DNA of 64,000 nucleotides from Pseudomonas indica NBRC 103045. GTDB lineage: Bacteria; Pseudomonadota; Gammaproteobacteria; Pseudomonadales; Pseudomonadaceae. Below the pieces are notes generated by a model. It saw nothing but the letters and a program-made list of their open reading frames with translations, ran no database searches and was not told the origin of the DNA. Both the position numbers and the translations under genes were made by a program. This document shows, one piece after another, positions 21,131 to 29,475 of this stretch (its first letter is position 1; each line of letters begins with the position of its first letter). Where the stretch lies: the NCBI RefSeq assembly GCF_002091635.1, contig NZ_BDAC01000013.1:62001-126000 (forward strand), read 5' to 3'.

Positions 21131-22581
21131 TGACACGTCATCGAGTCATGCCAAAGCGGTTTCGGAACAACTACGAAGGTGCCGGAACCGGCCGTCGCGC
21201 TGCTGAGTGGAATGCCCCGGAAGGGGCACTGAACACCATCGCCCTGCCGGCTCTCCCGGCGCTGCGCAAACGATCCAAGGCGGCGGTGCGCAACAACCCC
21301 TATGGGTTCTCTGCCATCGACAAACGGGTCAGCAGCATCATCGGAACCGGCATCACGCCGCGAGCGATGATCAAAGACGACCGTGCGCGCAGCACGCTCC
21401 GGCAACTCTGGGAGGACTGGGTAGACGAGGCGGACGCCGACAATCTGACTGACTTCTATGGCCAGCAGGCGCTGGTTGCCAGGATGGTCGAGGAGGTTGG
21501 CGAGTGCTTCGTACGGTTCCGTTACCGGCGGCCTGAAGACGGCCTGGCAGTTCCATTTCAGCTACAGCTGCTGGCGGCCGAGTACGTGCCCATCGACAAG
21601 AATTTCCGAACGCGCAGCGGCAACCTGGTGCGAGCCGGGATTGAGTTCAACGCCATCGGCCAGCGTGTCGCTTATTGGATGTACTCCTCCCATCCGGGGG
21701 ATACGGTGACCAACAGCTACACCTACAACACCCTGCACCGCATACCAGCCTCCGAGGTGTTGCACATCTACGAGCCGACCGAAGCCGGTCAGTTGCGTGG
21801 AGTCCCCAGGCTGGCTCCGATCCTGCTGCGGCTCAAGTCGCTGGACAGCTACGACGACGCGGTGCTGTTCCGGCAGGAGGTGGCGAACCTGTTCGCTGGG
21901 TTCATCAAGAAACCCGCGCGTGAGGGCCCTGCGCAGATTGATCCCATTACAGGACAGCCCATCACAGCGGCATCCGATGGAACGCCGATGGTGGGGCTGG
22001 AGCCCGGCAGCATGCAGGAACTGCTGGAAGGGGAGGAAGTCGAGTTCTCGGACCCGCCCGACGCGGGCAACACCTACGTCGACTTCATGCGACAGCAGCT
22101 CCAAGCCGCCGCGGTTGGCGTCGGCCTGCCATACGAAATGCTCACCGGTGACATGGGCGACATCAGCGACCGGGTGCTCCGGGTGCTGTTGAACGACTTC
22201 CGCCGCCGCATCGAACAGCTTCAGTTCAGCGTTTACGTGTTCCAGCTCTGTCGGCCGGTCAGGGCTGCCTGGATGGACGCAGCGTTCTTGTCCGGTGCGC
22301 TTGCGTTGCCGGATTACCCCATGCGCCGCCGCGACTACCAACGCACGCGCTGGGTGCCGCAGGGGTGGCCCTACATCCATCCGGTTCAGGACGTCGACGG
22401 CAAGCTGAAGGAAATCGCCGGCGGCCTGAACAGTAGAAGCGAGCACGTCCTGCGCACGGGCTACGACGCCGAGCAAATCGACGAAGAGAACGCCCAGGAC
22501 AACGCCCGGGCGAAGAAGTACGGGCTCACCTACACCACCGCCACGCAGAAAGAGGCGGTAGAGAAAGAGGACGAACGATGA
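21130..22581 (+). CDS. Portal protein (lambda gpB family)
   Basis: 483 residues forming the dodecameric ring through which DNA enters the head. Family features: VRNNPYGFSAIDKRVSSIIG near the N-terminus, the TFxGx-type central block GEPxxFxx equivalent (VEEVGECFVRFRYRRPEDG), and the conserved late block GLPYEMLTGDMGDISDRVLR. ATG 21130 is chosen over the TTG one codon earlier because it gives the one-base TGATG overlap. Ends by ATGA overlap with the protease gene. Confidence 0.93.
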   Translation: MTRHRVMPKRFRNNYEGAGTGRRAAEWNAPEGALNTIALPALPALRKRSKAAVRNNPYGFSAIDKRVSSIIGTGITPRAMIKDDRARSTLRQLWEDWVDEADADNLTDFYGQQALVARMVEEVGECFVRFRYRRPEDGLAVPFQLQLLAAEYVPIDKNFRTRSGNLVRAGIEFNAIGQRVAYWMYSSHPGDTVTNSYTYNTLHRIPASEVLHIYEPTEAGQLRGVPRLAPILLRLKSLDSYDDAVLFRQEVANLFAGFIKKPAREGPAQIDPITGQPITAASDGTPMVGLEPGSMQELLEGEEVEFSDPPDAGNTYVDFMRQQLQAAAVGVGLPYEMLTGDMGDISDRVLRVLLNDFRRRIEQLQFSVYVFQLCRPVRAAWMDAAFLSGALALPDYPMRRRDYQRTRWVPQGWPYIHPVQDVDGKLKEIAGGLNSRSEHVLRTGYDAEQIDEENAQDNARAKKYGLTYTTATQKEAVEKEDER

Positions 22582-23753
22582 ATGTCTTAAGCAAGTATTG
22601 GCTTGGCGTCTGCCTTTCCCTGCTCCTGCAGGGCGGTCGCTGCCTCGCCTTCCCGCGTATCCAGAACCTGGGCCCGCAACAGGAGCAGCAGGAACACTGG
22701 TACGCCATCCGTGCCGCGGGCGAAGGCGATAATCGCGTCATCGACGTGATGATCTACGGCGAGATCGGCTACTGGGGGATCACTGCCGCCCAGTTCGTCA
22801 GCGATCTCAAGGCCCTGGACGACGGTGTTTCCCGGATTCGGGTGAGCATCGCGACGATAGGCGGGGACCTGATGGACGGCATCGCCATCCATAACGCCCT
22901 GCGAGACCTCGGCGAACGCTGTGAAGGCCGTATCGTAGGGGCCTGTTACAGCGCCGGAACGCTGGCCATCAGCGGTGCGCACCGCGTCACGATGGCGGAA
23001 AACGGGTTGTACATGATCCACAACCCGAACATCGGCTGGCTCCAGGACGTCGAGAGCGCGGACCTGCGTGCGTATGCCGACCTGCTCGACAAGACGCTGG
23101 AGCTGATGGTCAGTTGCTACAAGCATCGGCCGCTGGCCCTCTCGGACGAAGAGCTGCTCGCCAAGATCAAAGCCACCACCTGGATGACAGCCAGCGAGGC
23201 CAAGGATTTCGGCTTCGTCGATGAAGTGCTGGTCGGTGTCGAGGTCAAGGCCGCGTTGGGCAACGTCAAAATCCTGAACCGCTACCAGGACGTGCCGGAA
23301 CAGGCACGGGCGCTTATCGCCAATGACCTGCCGACGGAGGAGCAGGAAGACCTCGCTCCGCCCGAGGAACCCGATCCGGTCGCCTTGGCAGCGCAAATGG
23401 CGGCCGAGTGCGCTGCGGCAGGCCTGAGCAATGTCACCGGTGTCCTGATCAAGGCGACGGGCCTGAAGAGCCTGGCGGCGGTCAAGGAAGCCGTGGTGAA
23501 GGCCAAGGCAGTCAAGGATGTCTGCCTCTTGGCGAAGCTGCCCGGCGAGGCCGAGGCATTCATCGAGGCTGGCCTGGATGCCGATGCCGTGCGAGTGAAA
23601 CTGTTCGACAAGATCGTGGCTGCCAACAGCAGGGTCGAGTTGGACAACAAACCCCCGCTGGAAGACCACCTCCCGGCACCCACCAAAACGATCGACCCTG
23701 GCGACATCTACGCCAGGCGTAGAGCTATTGCCTCGAAAGGAGAGCGCGCATGA
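22578..23753 (+). CDS. ClpP-type prohead protease, possibly with embedded scaffold
   Basis: 391 residues. Residues 50-230 are a ClpP/S14-like serine protease: nucleophile Ser125 in GACYSAGTLAISG, His148 in MIHNPN, and the oxyanion region SIATIGGDLMDGIAIHNAL. It matures the prohead. The C-terminal 120 residues are helical and Ala/Lys-rich with an in-frame Met (23397), as in lambda where scaffold Nu3 is encoded in frame within C; a separate scaffold product is possible but no strong ribosome site is seen. The first 25 residues are unusually hydrophobic. Confidence 0.88.
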   Translation: MNVLSKYWLGVCLSLLLQGGRCLAFPRIQNLGPQQEQQEHWYAIRAAGEGDNRVIDVMIYGEIGYWGITAAQFVSDLKALDDGVSRIRVSIATIGGDLMDGIAIHNALRDLGERCEGRIVGACYSAGTLAISGAHRVTMAENGLYMIHNPNIGWLQDVESADLRAYADLLDKTLELMVSCYKHRPLALSDEELLAKIKATTWMTASEAKDFGFVDEVLVGVEVKAALGNVKILNRYQDVPEQARALIANDLPTEEQEDLAPPEEPDPVALAAQMAAECAAAGLSNVTGVLIKATGLKSLAAVKEAVVKAKAVKDVCLLAKLPGEAEAFIEAGLDADAVRVKLFDKIVAANSRVELDNKPPLEDHLPAPTKTIDPGDIYARRRAIASKGERA

Positions 23754-24385
23754 CCATCAAAACCGAAGGCATTCACTCCGGCGAGTTCCTCCTCTCGGAG
23801 GCCAACGGCACCCGCAGCCGTGAGGAAGTTACGATCACCGCCGGAGCCGGCAAGCTGGCTGCCGGAACCCTGATCGCGAAGATCACCGCCGCCAACGCTG
23901 CGGTGGCGACCGCCGCCGCAGGCAATGTGGGTAACGGCACCATGGGCTCCATTACCGTGGATAGCCTGGCGGTGACGGGTGAGTACACCCTGGTCATCAC
24001 TGCGGCCAGCGCCGACGGGGGGACCTTTACGCTGACCGACCCCCTGGGCTCCGAGGTTGGCATGGGCACCGTAGGTGTCGCGTTCACGGGTGGAGGCCTG
24101 GCCTTCACCCTGGCGGATGGCGCCACGGGTTTCGCCGTCGACGACGCGTTCACCATCGACGTGGTGGCGGCGCTCGGCGAATGGGTGGCCTACGACGACG
24201 ATGGCACCGACGACGGCCGTCGCGCCGCGAGCGGCATTCTCTACGCCCCCGTGGATGCGACCCTGAACGACATCCGCACGGTTGCCGTCGTGCGGGATGC
24301 CGAAGTGATCGAGCGGCTCCTCACCGGCCTGGATGATGCCGGCCGCGCGGACCTGCTGGCACTCGGGATCGTCATCCGCCCCTGA
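23750..24385 (+). CDS. Head decoration protein (gpD-like) with inserted beta domain
   Basis: 211 residues versus about 110 for lambda gpD. Both ends match the family: GEFLLSEANGTRSREEVTIT at the start and GEWVAYDDDGTD...ASGILYAPVDA with VVRDAEVIERLL at the end. The extra 80 residues (about 58-140: ITVDSLAVTGEYTLVITAAS, then GGTFTLTDPLGSEVG) form a Gly/Thr-rich beta sandwich probably displayed on the capsid. It trimerises on the expanded shell. ATGA overlap with the protease gene. Confidence 0.85.
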   Translation: MTIKTEGIHSGEFLLSEANGTRSREEVTITAGAGKLAAGTLIAKITAANAAVATAAAGNVGNGTMGSITVDSLAVTGEYTLVITAASADGGTFTLTDPLGSEVGMGTVGVAFTGGGLAFTLADGATGFAVDDAFTIDVVAALGEWVAYDDDGTDDGRRAASGILYAPVDATLNDIRTVAVVRDAEVIERLLTGLDDAGRADLLALGIVIRP

Positions 24386-24412
24386 ACCTCACTGAGCCTG
24401 AATAACCCCTGC

Positions 24413-24440
24413 ACCTCGCTTCGGCGGGGTTTTCTTTTTT
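24413..24440 (+). terminator. Terminator upstream of the major capsid gene
   Basis: ACCTCGC / GCGGGGT stem (24413-24419, 24424-24430) closed by a TTCG loop, then TTTCTTTTTT. It lies 10 bases before the capsid start, between two head genes expected to be co-transcribed, so it may be partial or read through under antitermination. Confidence 0.8.
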
Positions 24441-24450
24441 GGAGGCCGCT

Positions 24451-25437
24451 ATGGCTGAGATGTCGATTTTCGAGGATGAAGCGTTCAGCGTTGATTCGCT
24501 TCTGGTTGTCATCAACGAGGAACACGAGGTTCCTGGGCAGATTGCTGCGTCTGGGCTGTTCACCGAGGAGGGGAGCACCACGGTCACCCAGCAGGTGGAG
24601 AAGGACGGGGACGTCCTGGAACTGGTCGCTGCCGTCCCGCGCGGCGCGCCTGGCCAAGTGGTGATCGGGCCCAAGCGTCAGCAGATTCCGTTCAACTGCG
24701 TGCACCTGCCCGAGACGTTCTCCATCCTGGCGGACGAGATTCAAGGCATCCGTGCCACGGGTAGCCGCACCGAGCTGCAGGGGGTACAGGACGTCGTCAA
24801 TGCGCGGCTTCGCAAAACCCGCCTGCAGCTCGACATTACCCATGAGTACCAGCGCATCGGGTCCATCAAGGGCAAGATCCTGAACAAGGATGGTGCGGTA
24901 CTGGTCGATCTGTTCCAGACCTTCGGCATCAAGCAACAGAGACTGCCGATGGAGTTCGGCAGCGTGGATGTCAGTGTCCGTGCCGCCGTGGCGCTGGACA
25001 TGCAAGAGGACGCACTGGGCAACGTCACCTCGACCGGCGCTATTGCCTGGTGCGGGAAGAACTTCTGGTCGAAGTTGATCTCGGACGCCTCGGTCAAGGA
25101 GCCTTATCTGGCCTGGGAGGCTGCCAGCGCACTGCGGGGCGATCGCCGGATGGCATTTGAGTTCGGTGGCGTGCTGTGGACGCGGTACCGCGGCAAACTG
25201 AATGGCGTGCCGTTCGTTGGCGATGATGAGGCGTACCTGACCGCGGTCGGTGTGCCGGATCTCTACAAGACGGTCTTCGCCCCGGCCAACTACATGGAAA
25301 CGGTGAACACCCTCGGTGTCCCGTACTACAGCAAGCTGGAGCGTATGCAGTTCGATAAGGGTGTAGCCGGTGAGGCGCAATCCAACCCGCTCCACCTATG
25401 TACTCGCCCGCGGGTCAACATCCTGCTGCAAGGCTGA
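24451..25437 (+). CDS. Major capsid protein (lambda gpE family)
   Basis: 328 residues similar to the gpE family of major capsid proteins: N-terminal SVDSLLVVINEEHEVPGQIA, central LRKTRLQLDITHEYQRIGSI and C-terminal APANYMETVNTLGVPYYSK, LHLCTRPRVNILLQG. Forms the icosahedral shell. ATG 24451 follows GGAGG by 5 bases; the TTG four codons earlier is inside the ribosome site. It has its own terminator-SD cassette in front, perhaps allowing the high level a capsid gene needs. Confidence 0.93.
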   Translation: MAEMSIFEDEAFSVDSLLVVINEEHEVPGQIAASGLFTEEGSTTVTQQVEKDGDVLELVAAVPRGAPGQVVIGPKRQQIPFNCVHLPETFSILADEIQGIRATGSRTELQGVQDVVNARLRKTRLQLDITHEYQRIGSIKGKILNKDGAVLVDLFQTFGIKQQRLPMEFGSVDVSVRAAVALDMQEDALGNVTSTGAIAWCGKNFWSKLISDASVKEPYLAWEAASALRGDRRMAFEFGGVLWTRYRGKLNGVPFVGDDEAYLTAVGVPDLYKTVFAPANYMETVNTLGVPYYSKLERMQFDKGVAGEAQSNPLHLCTRPRVNILLQG

Positions 25438-25439
25438 CC

Positions 25440-25760
25440 ATGGCCAGCTTCTCGGAAATGACCGAAGCCATGGACCGCATGGTCCTGGACACGCTGGCGG
25501 ATGACCTCGGCAGCTACCGCAACCCACAAGGCAAGCTGGTGGCGGACAAGGTCCAGGTCATCATCGACCGCAACCTCCAACGTGTTGGCCCCGATGGGGC
25601 CTTCCAGGGGGCTGCGGTGGGCATTACCTGGCGCAAGGCGCAGCTCGCCACCGTTGATCGCGGCGGCCAGTTCTGCGTGGGCCGGCGCCGGTACGTCGTC
25701 GACGAACTGATCGAAGACGACTGCCACATGCTCACTGCCGCCTGTACGGAGCAACGATGA
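25440..25760 (+). CDS. Head-tail joining protein, 106 aa
   Basis: Starts at ATG 25440, 2 bases after the capsid stop. Sequence (EMTEAMDRMVLDTLADDLGS, then a beta-rich GITWRKAQLATVDRGGQFCV end) fits the small gpFII-like head-tail connector proteins that follow the capsid gene in lambda-like phages. Assignment is by size, position and general pattern. Confidence 0.65.
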   Translation: MASFSEMTEAMDRMVLDTLADDLGSYRNPQGKLVADKVQVIIDRNLQRVGPDGAFQGAAVGITWRKAQLATVDRGGQFCVGRRRYVVDELIEDDCHMLTAACTEQR

Positions 25761-26233
25761 AACCCAACATCCTGACCGAGTGCCGCAAGGCGCTCCTTGC
25801 CCGGCTGGGCACGATCCAGCCGGCGAACGGGTATCGCACCAACCTCGGCGGAAACGTCCGTAGCGGTTGGTTCAATGAGGTGATCAAGCAGGAGGGTGTC
25901 GGCTATCCCCTGGTGGTGGTCCAGAAGGGCCGGGCCAGGGAGCCGCAACCAGGCCCTGGTGCGATCAAGGTCTCGCCGGGGTTCATGTTGGTGGCGGCCG
26001 TCGAGGTCGGTCTGGACGACTACGAGGATGCGCTCGACGACCTCGAGCACGACCTCCTCCAGTGCCTGATTCCGTTGGCCGGCGTGTTCCATGACTGGAT
26101 GCCGCGCGGCGTGCTGTCGGTGAGCGTTGGCGCATCGCAGTCCTTCCCGCCAGGCGATGGGCTGATGGTCGCCACCGTTGCCATTCCGGTCCACATTCAA
26201 ACCGTTATCCAGGCCAGGCACCCCAACGCCTAG
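25757..26233 (+). CDS. Tail terminator/completion protein (gpU-like), 158 aa
   Basis: ATGA overlap with the preceding connector. Contains ILTECRKALLARLGTIQPAN at the N-terminus and a VAAVEVGLDDYEDALDDLEH core, as in phage tail-completion proteins of the gpU type that cap the tail tube before head joining. Final beta strand VATVAIPVHIQTVIQAR. Position between head connector and tail tube supports this. Confidence 0.65.
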   Translation: MKPNILTECRKALLARLGTIQPANGYRTNLGGNVRSGWFNEVIKQEGVGYPLVVVQKGRAREPQPGPGAIKVSPGFMLVAAVEVGLDDYEDALDDLEHDLLQCLIPLAGVFHDWMPRGVLSVSVGASQSFPPGDGLMVATVAIPVHIQTVIQARHPNA

Positions 26234-26251
26234 GCCGATCAGAGGTAATCC

Positions 26252-26452
26252 ATGACGACGAAGAAGAACTCCGAACAGCCGTCGCGGGAGGCTGTTGTCG
26301 AAAAGCCGTCGCGAGAGGCTGTCGTGCTCCTGAAAGAACACGAGCATGCCGGCAAGCTGCGCGCCGCCGGTGAAACCATCAACGTCTGGCCCCACCAGAA
26401 AGCCTGGCTGATCCAGCTTGGCAAGGTGGCGGGCACTGTTAAGGAGGCTTGA
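26252..26452 (+). CDS. Small phage protein with duplicated PSREAVV heptad, 66 aa
   Basis: Short protein before the tail tube. The N-terminal half carries a near-perfect tandem repeat, PSREAVVEK / PSREAVVLL, also visible in the DNA (26279-26326). The C-terminal half (HEHAGKLRAAGETINVWPHQ) is the ordered part and resembles small proteins often found beside tail genes. Its stop codon lies just after AAGGAGG, the ribosome site of the tail tube gene. Function unknown. Confidence 0.65.
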   Translation: MTTKKNSEQPSREAVVEKPSREAVVLLKEHEHAGKLRAAGETINVWPHQKAWLIQLGKVAGTVKEA

Positions 26453-26454
26453 TC

Positions 26455-27234
26455 ATGGCTTGGGTAAAAGAAACCGCCATCATCGCCGGTCAGGTCAAAT
26501 GTCGCCTCGCCGGCACCGGCCGCCCGTTCGTGCCGATGGGCCTGGGCTCCACCATGGAGCAGGCCCATGAGGTCAACAAAATCGTGCTGCCCAATACCAT
26601 GACCGTGGCTGGCGGCAACTACGACAAGTTCAGCCGCGTCACGGCCATGACGTTGTCGTTCAACTTCCGAGAGTTCTTCAGCGCGAACTATGCCCGCTTC
26701 CTGTGGGCGAACGTCACCGAACTGCCGTCGGCTCCAGTTACCGGTGAGCAAGTGATCGCCGAAGTGGGCAATACCAGCATGCTGGCGAAGATGCCGCTGA
26801 GCATTACCAAGGTCACCGACGCGGCGACCGGCCTGGTCGAGTTCGAAGAGGACATCGACTGGCGCCTGACCGGTTCCGGCCCCGAGCCGCTGCCCGGCAG
26901 TGCCCTCGCCACCGCCATCGAGGCCGCATCCGGTGACTACCTCATCGAGGTGGACTACACCAGCGCCCTCGTCGACGAGATCCAGCCGCTGGCCAATACC
27001 GGTATCGAGCTGGAGCTGCTGTTCGAGGGCGTGAACGCCGTCGGCACGCAGAAGCGCACGAACAACCTGTACTACCGTTGCTCGTTCGACCTGGTGGAGA
27101 GCCTGAGCTGGATCAACGTCGAGGACTTCATGGGCTTCAACGTGAGCTGTGAAGTGCTGGCCGATCCGGCCCGCCAAGGCCCTGGCCTGTCGCCGTACAT
27201 GAAGATCCTGAAGGAGAAGCCGGTCGCGGCGTAA
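26455..27234 (+). CDS. Major tail tube protein
   Basis: 259 residues. VKETAIIAGQVKCRLAGTGR, the long beta-rich middle and YYRCSFDLVESLSWINVEDF fit a siphovirus tail tube protein, which stacks in hexameric rings. ATG 26455 lies 7 bases after AAGGAGG. A 13-bp imperfect hairpin (27247-27275; AAAGG arms around CGCGCACA / TGTGCGCG) follows the gene without a T-run, so it may stabilise the 3' end of the message rather than terminate. Confidence 0.8.
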   Translation: MAWVKETAIIAGQVKCRLAGTGRPFVPMGLGSTMEQAHEVNKIVLPNTMTVAGGNYDKFSRVTAMTLSFNFREFFSANYARFLWANVTELPSAPVTGEQVIAEVGNTSMLAKMPLSITKVTDAATGLVEFEEDIDWRLTGSGPEPLPGSALATAIEAASGDYLIEVDYTSALVDEIQPLANTGIELELLFEGVNAVGTQKRTNNLYYRCSFDLVESLSWINVEDFMGFNVSCEVLADPARQGPGLSPYMKILKEKPVAA

Positions 27235-27298
27235 GGGCGTTTCGACAAAGGACGCGCACACTGTGCGCGCCCTTTCACTGCTGTCCAGAGGGGGCGCA

Positions 27299-27703
27299 AT
27301 GACAACGATCAGCCAGTCAGCACTGCGTATGGTCTTTTTGTCCGGTCGCGCTGCACCGGATGCAACCGAGGCCTTCCTCTACATCGCCGGCCGCACGGAG
27401 CAGACCTTGTGCCTGTCCCTGGCGAGCCGAAAGGGCGGCGGCCCGCTTGGTTACGCCGTGCTGGAGCGTGCCGGGGAAGAAGAAGGGCCGGGCGGTGTCA
27501 CGTTAGGACTGTACGAATTAACTCGACTGCTCGGGGCAGATTGTCCATGCCCAGGTCCAGTAGTCGCGTTGTCAGGTGTTTTATGGAGTCGGCGGGAAGT
27601 TCTCGCACAGATTGAAGCAGGCGATGCTTCTCTTCCGTGGGAAGCTGCGCCTCGCTTAAGCGAAGCTCGATCATCTGCTTCAGCGACTCTTCGTGGAACT
27701 TGA
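27299..27703 (+). pseudogene. Truncated phage tail-region gene, hybrid 3' end
   Basis: Frame starting at ATG 27299 behind AGAGGGGG. The first 67 codons (MTTISQSALRMVFLSGRAAP ...) use G/C at third positions like the phage's other genes. After about 27,500 the frame continues only through the antisense of the minus-strand gene 27498-27980, with A/T-rich third positions. The switch falls exactly at that gene's stop codon. The simplest reading is that insertion of the minus-strand gene cut off the original 3' end. Original function unrecognised. Confidence 0.5.
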
Positions 27704-27980
27704 CGGTGACGGTGCCGAGAATGGCGCTGACGCCGCCATCGTCGGCGAGGAAGTCCAGGCCTGCTGCTGTGATCTTTTGGCTATTGCCGGGAGTTAAGTC
27801 TCGTCCGTTAGTAGTGGAAAGCCTGGCGGAGACCAGCCTGTGCTCAACGAGGTAGGCGAGGTTGGCGAGGCCGATGTTGTGTCGGATACCTTTCTCTTTC
27901 AAGACATCACGAGTGGTTCCAGGATACACCTCAGCGAGCGCTTTCAGAATGGTGAGTTGGACTTCCCGGTCTAGCTTCAT
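27498..27980 (-). CDS. Minus-strand moron: winged-helix-like regulator, 160 aa
   Basis: Gene of lower GC, opposite in direction to the tail genes around it. N-terminal half (REVQLTILKALAEVYPGTTR, IGLANLAYLVEHRLVSARLS, KITAAGLDFLADDGG) looks like a winged helix. The C-terminal half is helical (SLKQMIELRLSEAQLPTEEK). ATG 27980-27978 has AAGGAG before it. A 19-bp dyad at 28018-28036 lies just upstream and may be its own operator. Such independent genes are typical lysogenic-conversion morons; the phenotype is unknown, superinfection control being one possibility. Confidence 0.75.
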   Translation of the reverse strand: MKLDREVQLTILKALAEVYPGTTRDVLKEKGIRHNIGLANLAYLVEHRLVSARLSTTNGRDLTPGNSQKITAAGLDFLADDGGVSAILGTVTVKFHEESLKQMIELRLSEAQLPTEEKHRLLQSVRELPADSIKHLTTRLLDLGMDNLPRAVELIRTVLT

Positions 27981-28017
27981 GGCTTCTCCTTGCGTGACGG
28001 AAGTGTCGAGGGCACTA

Positions 28018-28036
28018 GGTACAGTATCACTATACC
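28018..28036. promoter_or_regulatory. Dyad operator upstream of the minus-strand moron
   Basis: GGTACAGTATCACTATACC, matching its reverse complement at 14 of 19 positions (GGTA-AGT-ACT-TACC). Read on the minus strand it contains TATAGT, a possible -10 box, 38 bases before the gene start. It could be an autoregulatory site for the winged-helix product. The remaining 255 bases up to the next gene hold a short CGCC-GAAA-GGCG hairpin followed by seven T (28130-28148), a weak plus-strand terminator, and nothing else clear. Confidence 0.5.
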
Positions 28037-28291
28037 GTTGACGCGCAGCCGGTTCGGGGTTTAACTTGCCCGTGCCGCTGCCAATTCAGCGGCCGGGTTT
28101 GGTCACCCGAAGAGTTCAGAGGCGCACGGCGCCGAAAGGCGTTTTTTTGTGCCCGCGTTATGGCGGGCCGTGCGTGGGCGGGCTTCGGCCCGGCCGGGTA
28201 CCTCTGACCCCGGTTGACCAACCCGCGCACGGTTCGCCTCCATTGTTTGGTCACGATGGCGGCGAACTCCAACAGTCAGAGGAGTTCCATC

Positions 28292-28576
28292 ATGCTCAAG
28301 CCCGTTCCGCTTCACCCGAAGATCGTTACTCCCAGCGCCCCTGCCAAGGCCGCGAGCGTGCCGGGGTTCTCCACTCTGTTCTCCGTGCAGCCCGGTGTGC
28401 CGGTGCTGGATGCCCTGGAGCACGCCTCCGCCCTGCTGGGCGTTGCGCTGGAAGGTGCCCGCGACCTGGCCATCCAGGGCGATGAGCAGCAGCCCTGGGC
28501 GGTGGTGTATCTGCTGGAAAGCACCCTGGCGCTGGTCAACGCCTCGGTGAGCGGCATGATGGAGGCCCGGTCATGA
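28292..28576 (+). CDS. DUF3077-family protein, 94 aa
   Basis: Resembles the Pseudomonas DUF3077 family: FSVQPGVPVLDALEHASALL followed by a helical GVALEGARDLAIQGDEQQPW and a second helix ending VSGMMEARS. ATG 28292 has GAGGAG upstream; longer in-frame starts are in the non-coding spacer. ATGA overlap with the antirepressor-like gene suggests the two act together. Function of the family is unknown. Confidence 0.7.
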   Translation: MLKPVPLHPKIVTPSAPAKAASVPGFSTLFSVQPGVPVLDALEHASALLGVALEGARDLAIQGDEQQPWAVVYLLESTLALVNASVSGMMEARS

Positions 28577-29376
28577 GCCTGCCGTTGGAGTTCTCGTTCG
28601 ATGGCGCCGCCGTGCGGGTAGTGCTGGTGGAGGGTGAGCCGTGGTGGGTTGCGGCGGATGTAGCCCTGTCCCTTGAATACCGAATGGCGAGCGATATGAC
28701 GCGCTCGCTTGATGAAGACGAGAGGGGTACGCAGATTGTGCGTACCCCCTCTGGTGATCAGGAAATGCTGATCATCAACGAATCCGGTCTGTATTCGGCC
28801 ATCCTGCGCAGCCGCAAGGCCTCGGCCAAGCGCTTCAAGAAATGGGTCACCGCCGAGGTGTTGCCGTCCATCCGCAAGCACGGTGCCTACGTGATGCCGC
28901 CGGTCGAGGCTGAGCCGGCCTCGGCGCCGATGTCGGCGCACGTGGAGGCGGACCAGATTGTCAGTGCCGGCCGGGTGTTCCGCGCCCTGTTCGGTACCGC
29001 GCGCAGCATGGGCATGGCCCGTCGCCTGGCGGCCACCCGCGCCAACCAGGCCGCGCAGCGTGCCACCGGCATCGACCTTGCGGCCGAGCTGGGGGCCAGC
29101 GAGTGGCTGGACGGCCCGGACCTGCCCACCGCCAAGCGGGTGCAATACGAACTGCAGCAGCGCATTCGCAGTCACCTGGTGGCCAACGACTGGCCCCAGG
29201 GCTTCGGCTCGCAGCAGGTGATAGAGGCGTTGGGCCTGGTCAACGACCGGGGCACGCAATCGGCGGTCGGCCAGTGCCTGCAACTGCTCGGCTATAAGCG
29301 CGTGCGCTTGCCGGCCAAGGGTGGCGGGTCGCGGCCCTGGGGCTATGTGCTGGCGGATGTCGCCCGTTTGGCGTGA
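28573..29376 (+). CDS. BRO-family antirepressor-like protein, 267 aa
   Basis: N-terminal BRO domain (residues 1-115): FSFDGAAVRVVLVEGEPWWV, ADVALSLEY, and LIINESGLYSAILRSRKASA followed by KRFKKWVTAEVLPSIRKHG. The C-terminal half (about 120-267) is a different DNA-binding-type domain (QRIRSHLVANDWPQGFGSQQ, LQLLGYKRVRLPAKGGG). BRO proteins act as antirepressors in phages such as P22 relatives. Finding one inside the tail gene cluster is unusual and suggests an acquired unit with the DUF3077 gene. Confidence 0.8.
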   Translation: MSLPLEFSFDGAAVRVVLVEGEPWWVAADVALSLEYRMASDMTRSLDEDERGTQIVRTPSGDQEMLIINESGLYSAILRSRKASAKRFKKWVTAEVLPSIRKHGAYVMPPVEAEPASAPMSAHVEADQIVSAGRVFRALFGTARSMGMARRLAATRANQAAQRATGIDLAAELGASEWLDGPDLPTAKRVQYELQQRIRSHLVANDWPQGFGSQQVIEALGLVNDRGTQSAVGQCLQLLGYKRVRLPAKGGGSRPWGYVLADVARLA

Positions 29377-29395
29377 AGCCTGCCGTCACGACTGA

Positions 29396-29420
29396 ACCCG
29401 GCTATGCCGGGCCGGGTTTC
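29396..29420 (+). terminator. Hairpin terminator after the antirepressor gene
   Basis: ACCCGGC / GCCGGGT stem (29396-29402, 29411-29417) with an 8-base loop and a short TTTC tail, 20 bases after the antirepressor stop. It separates the DUF3077-BRO pair from the lipoprotein gene. Confidence 0.55.
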
Positions 29421-29475
29421 GGCGCTAGCGTTTGGCTGCTACAGTCCCTCTTTATTCAACAGGGAGGGAGGCCTG

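Noticed and set aside
26279-26326. PSREAVV tandem repeat as a mobile or regulatory repeat
   Set aside because: Only two copies, in frame within one small protein; simplest explanation is a local duplication.
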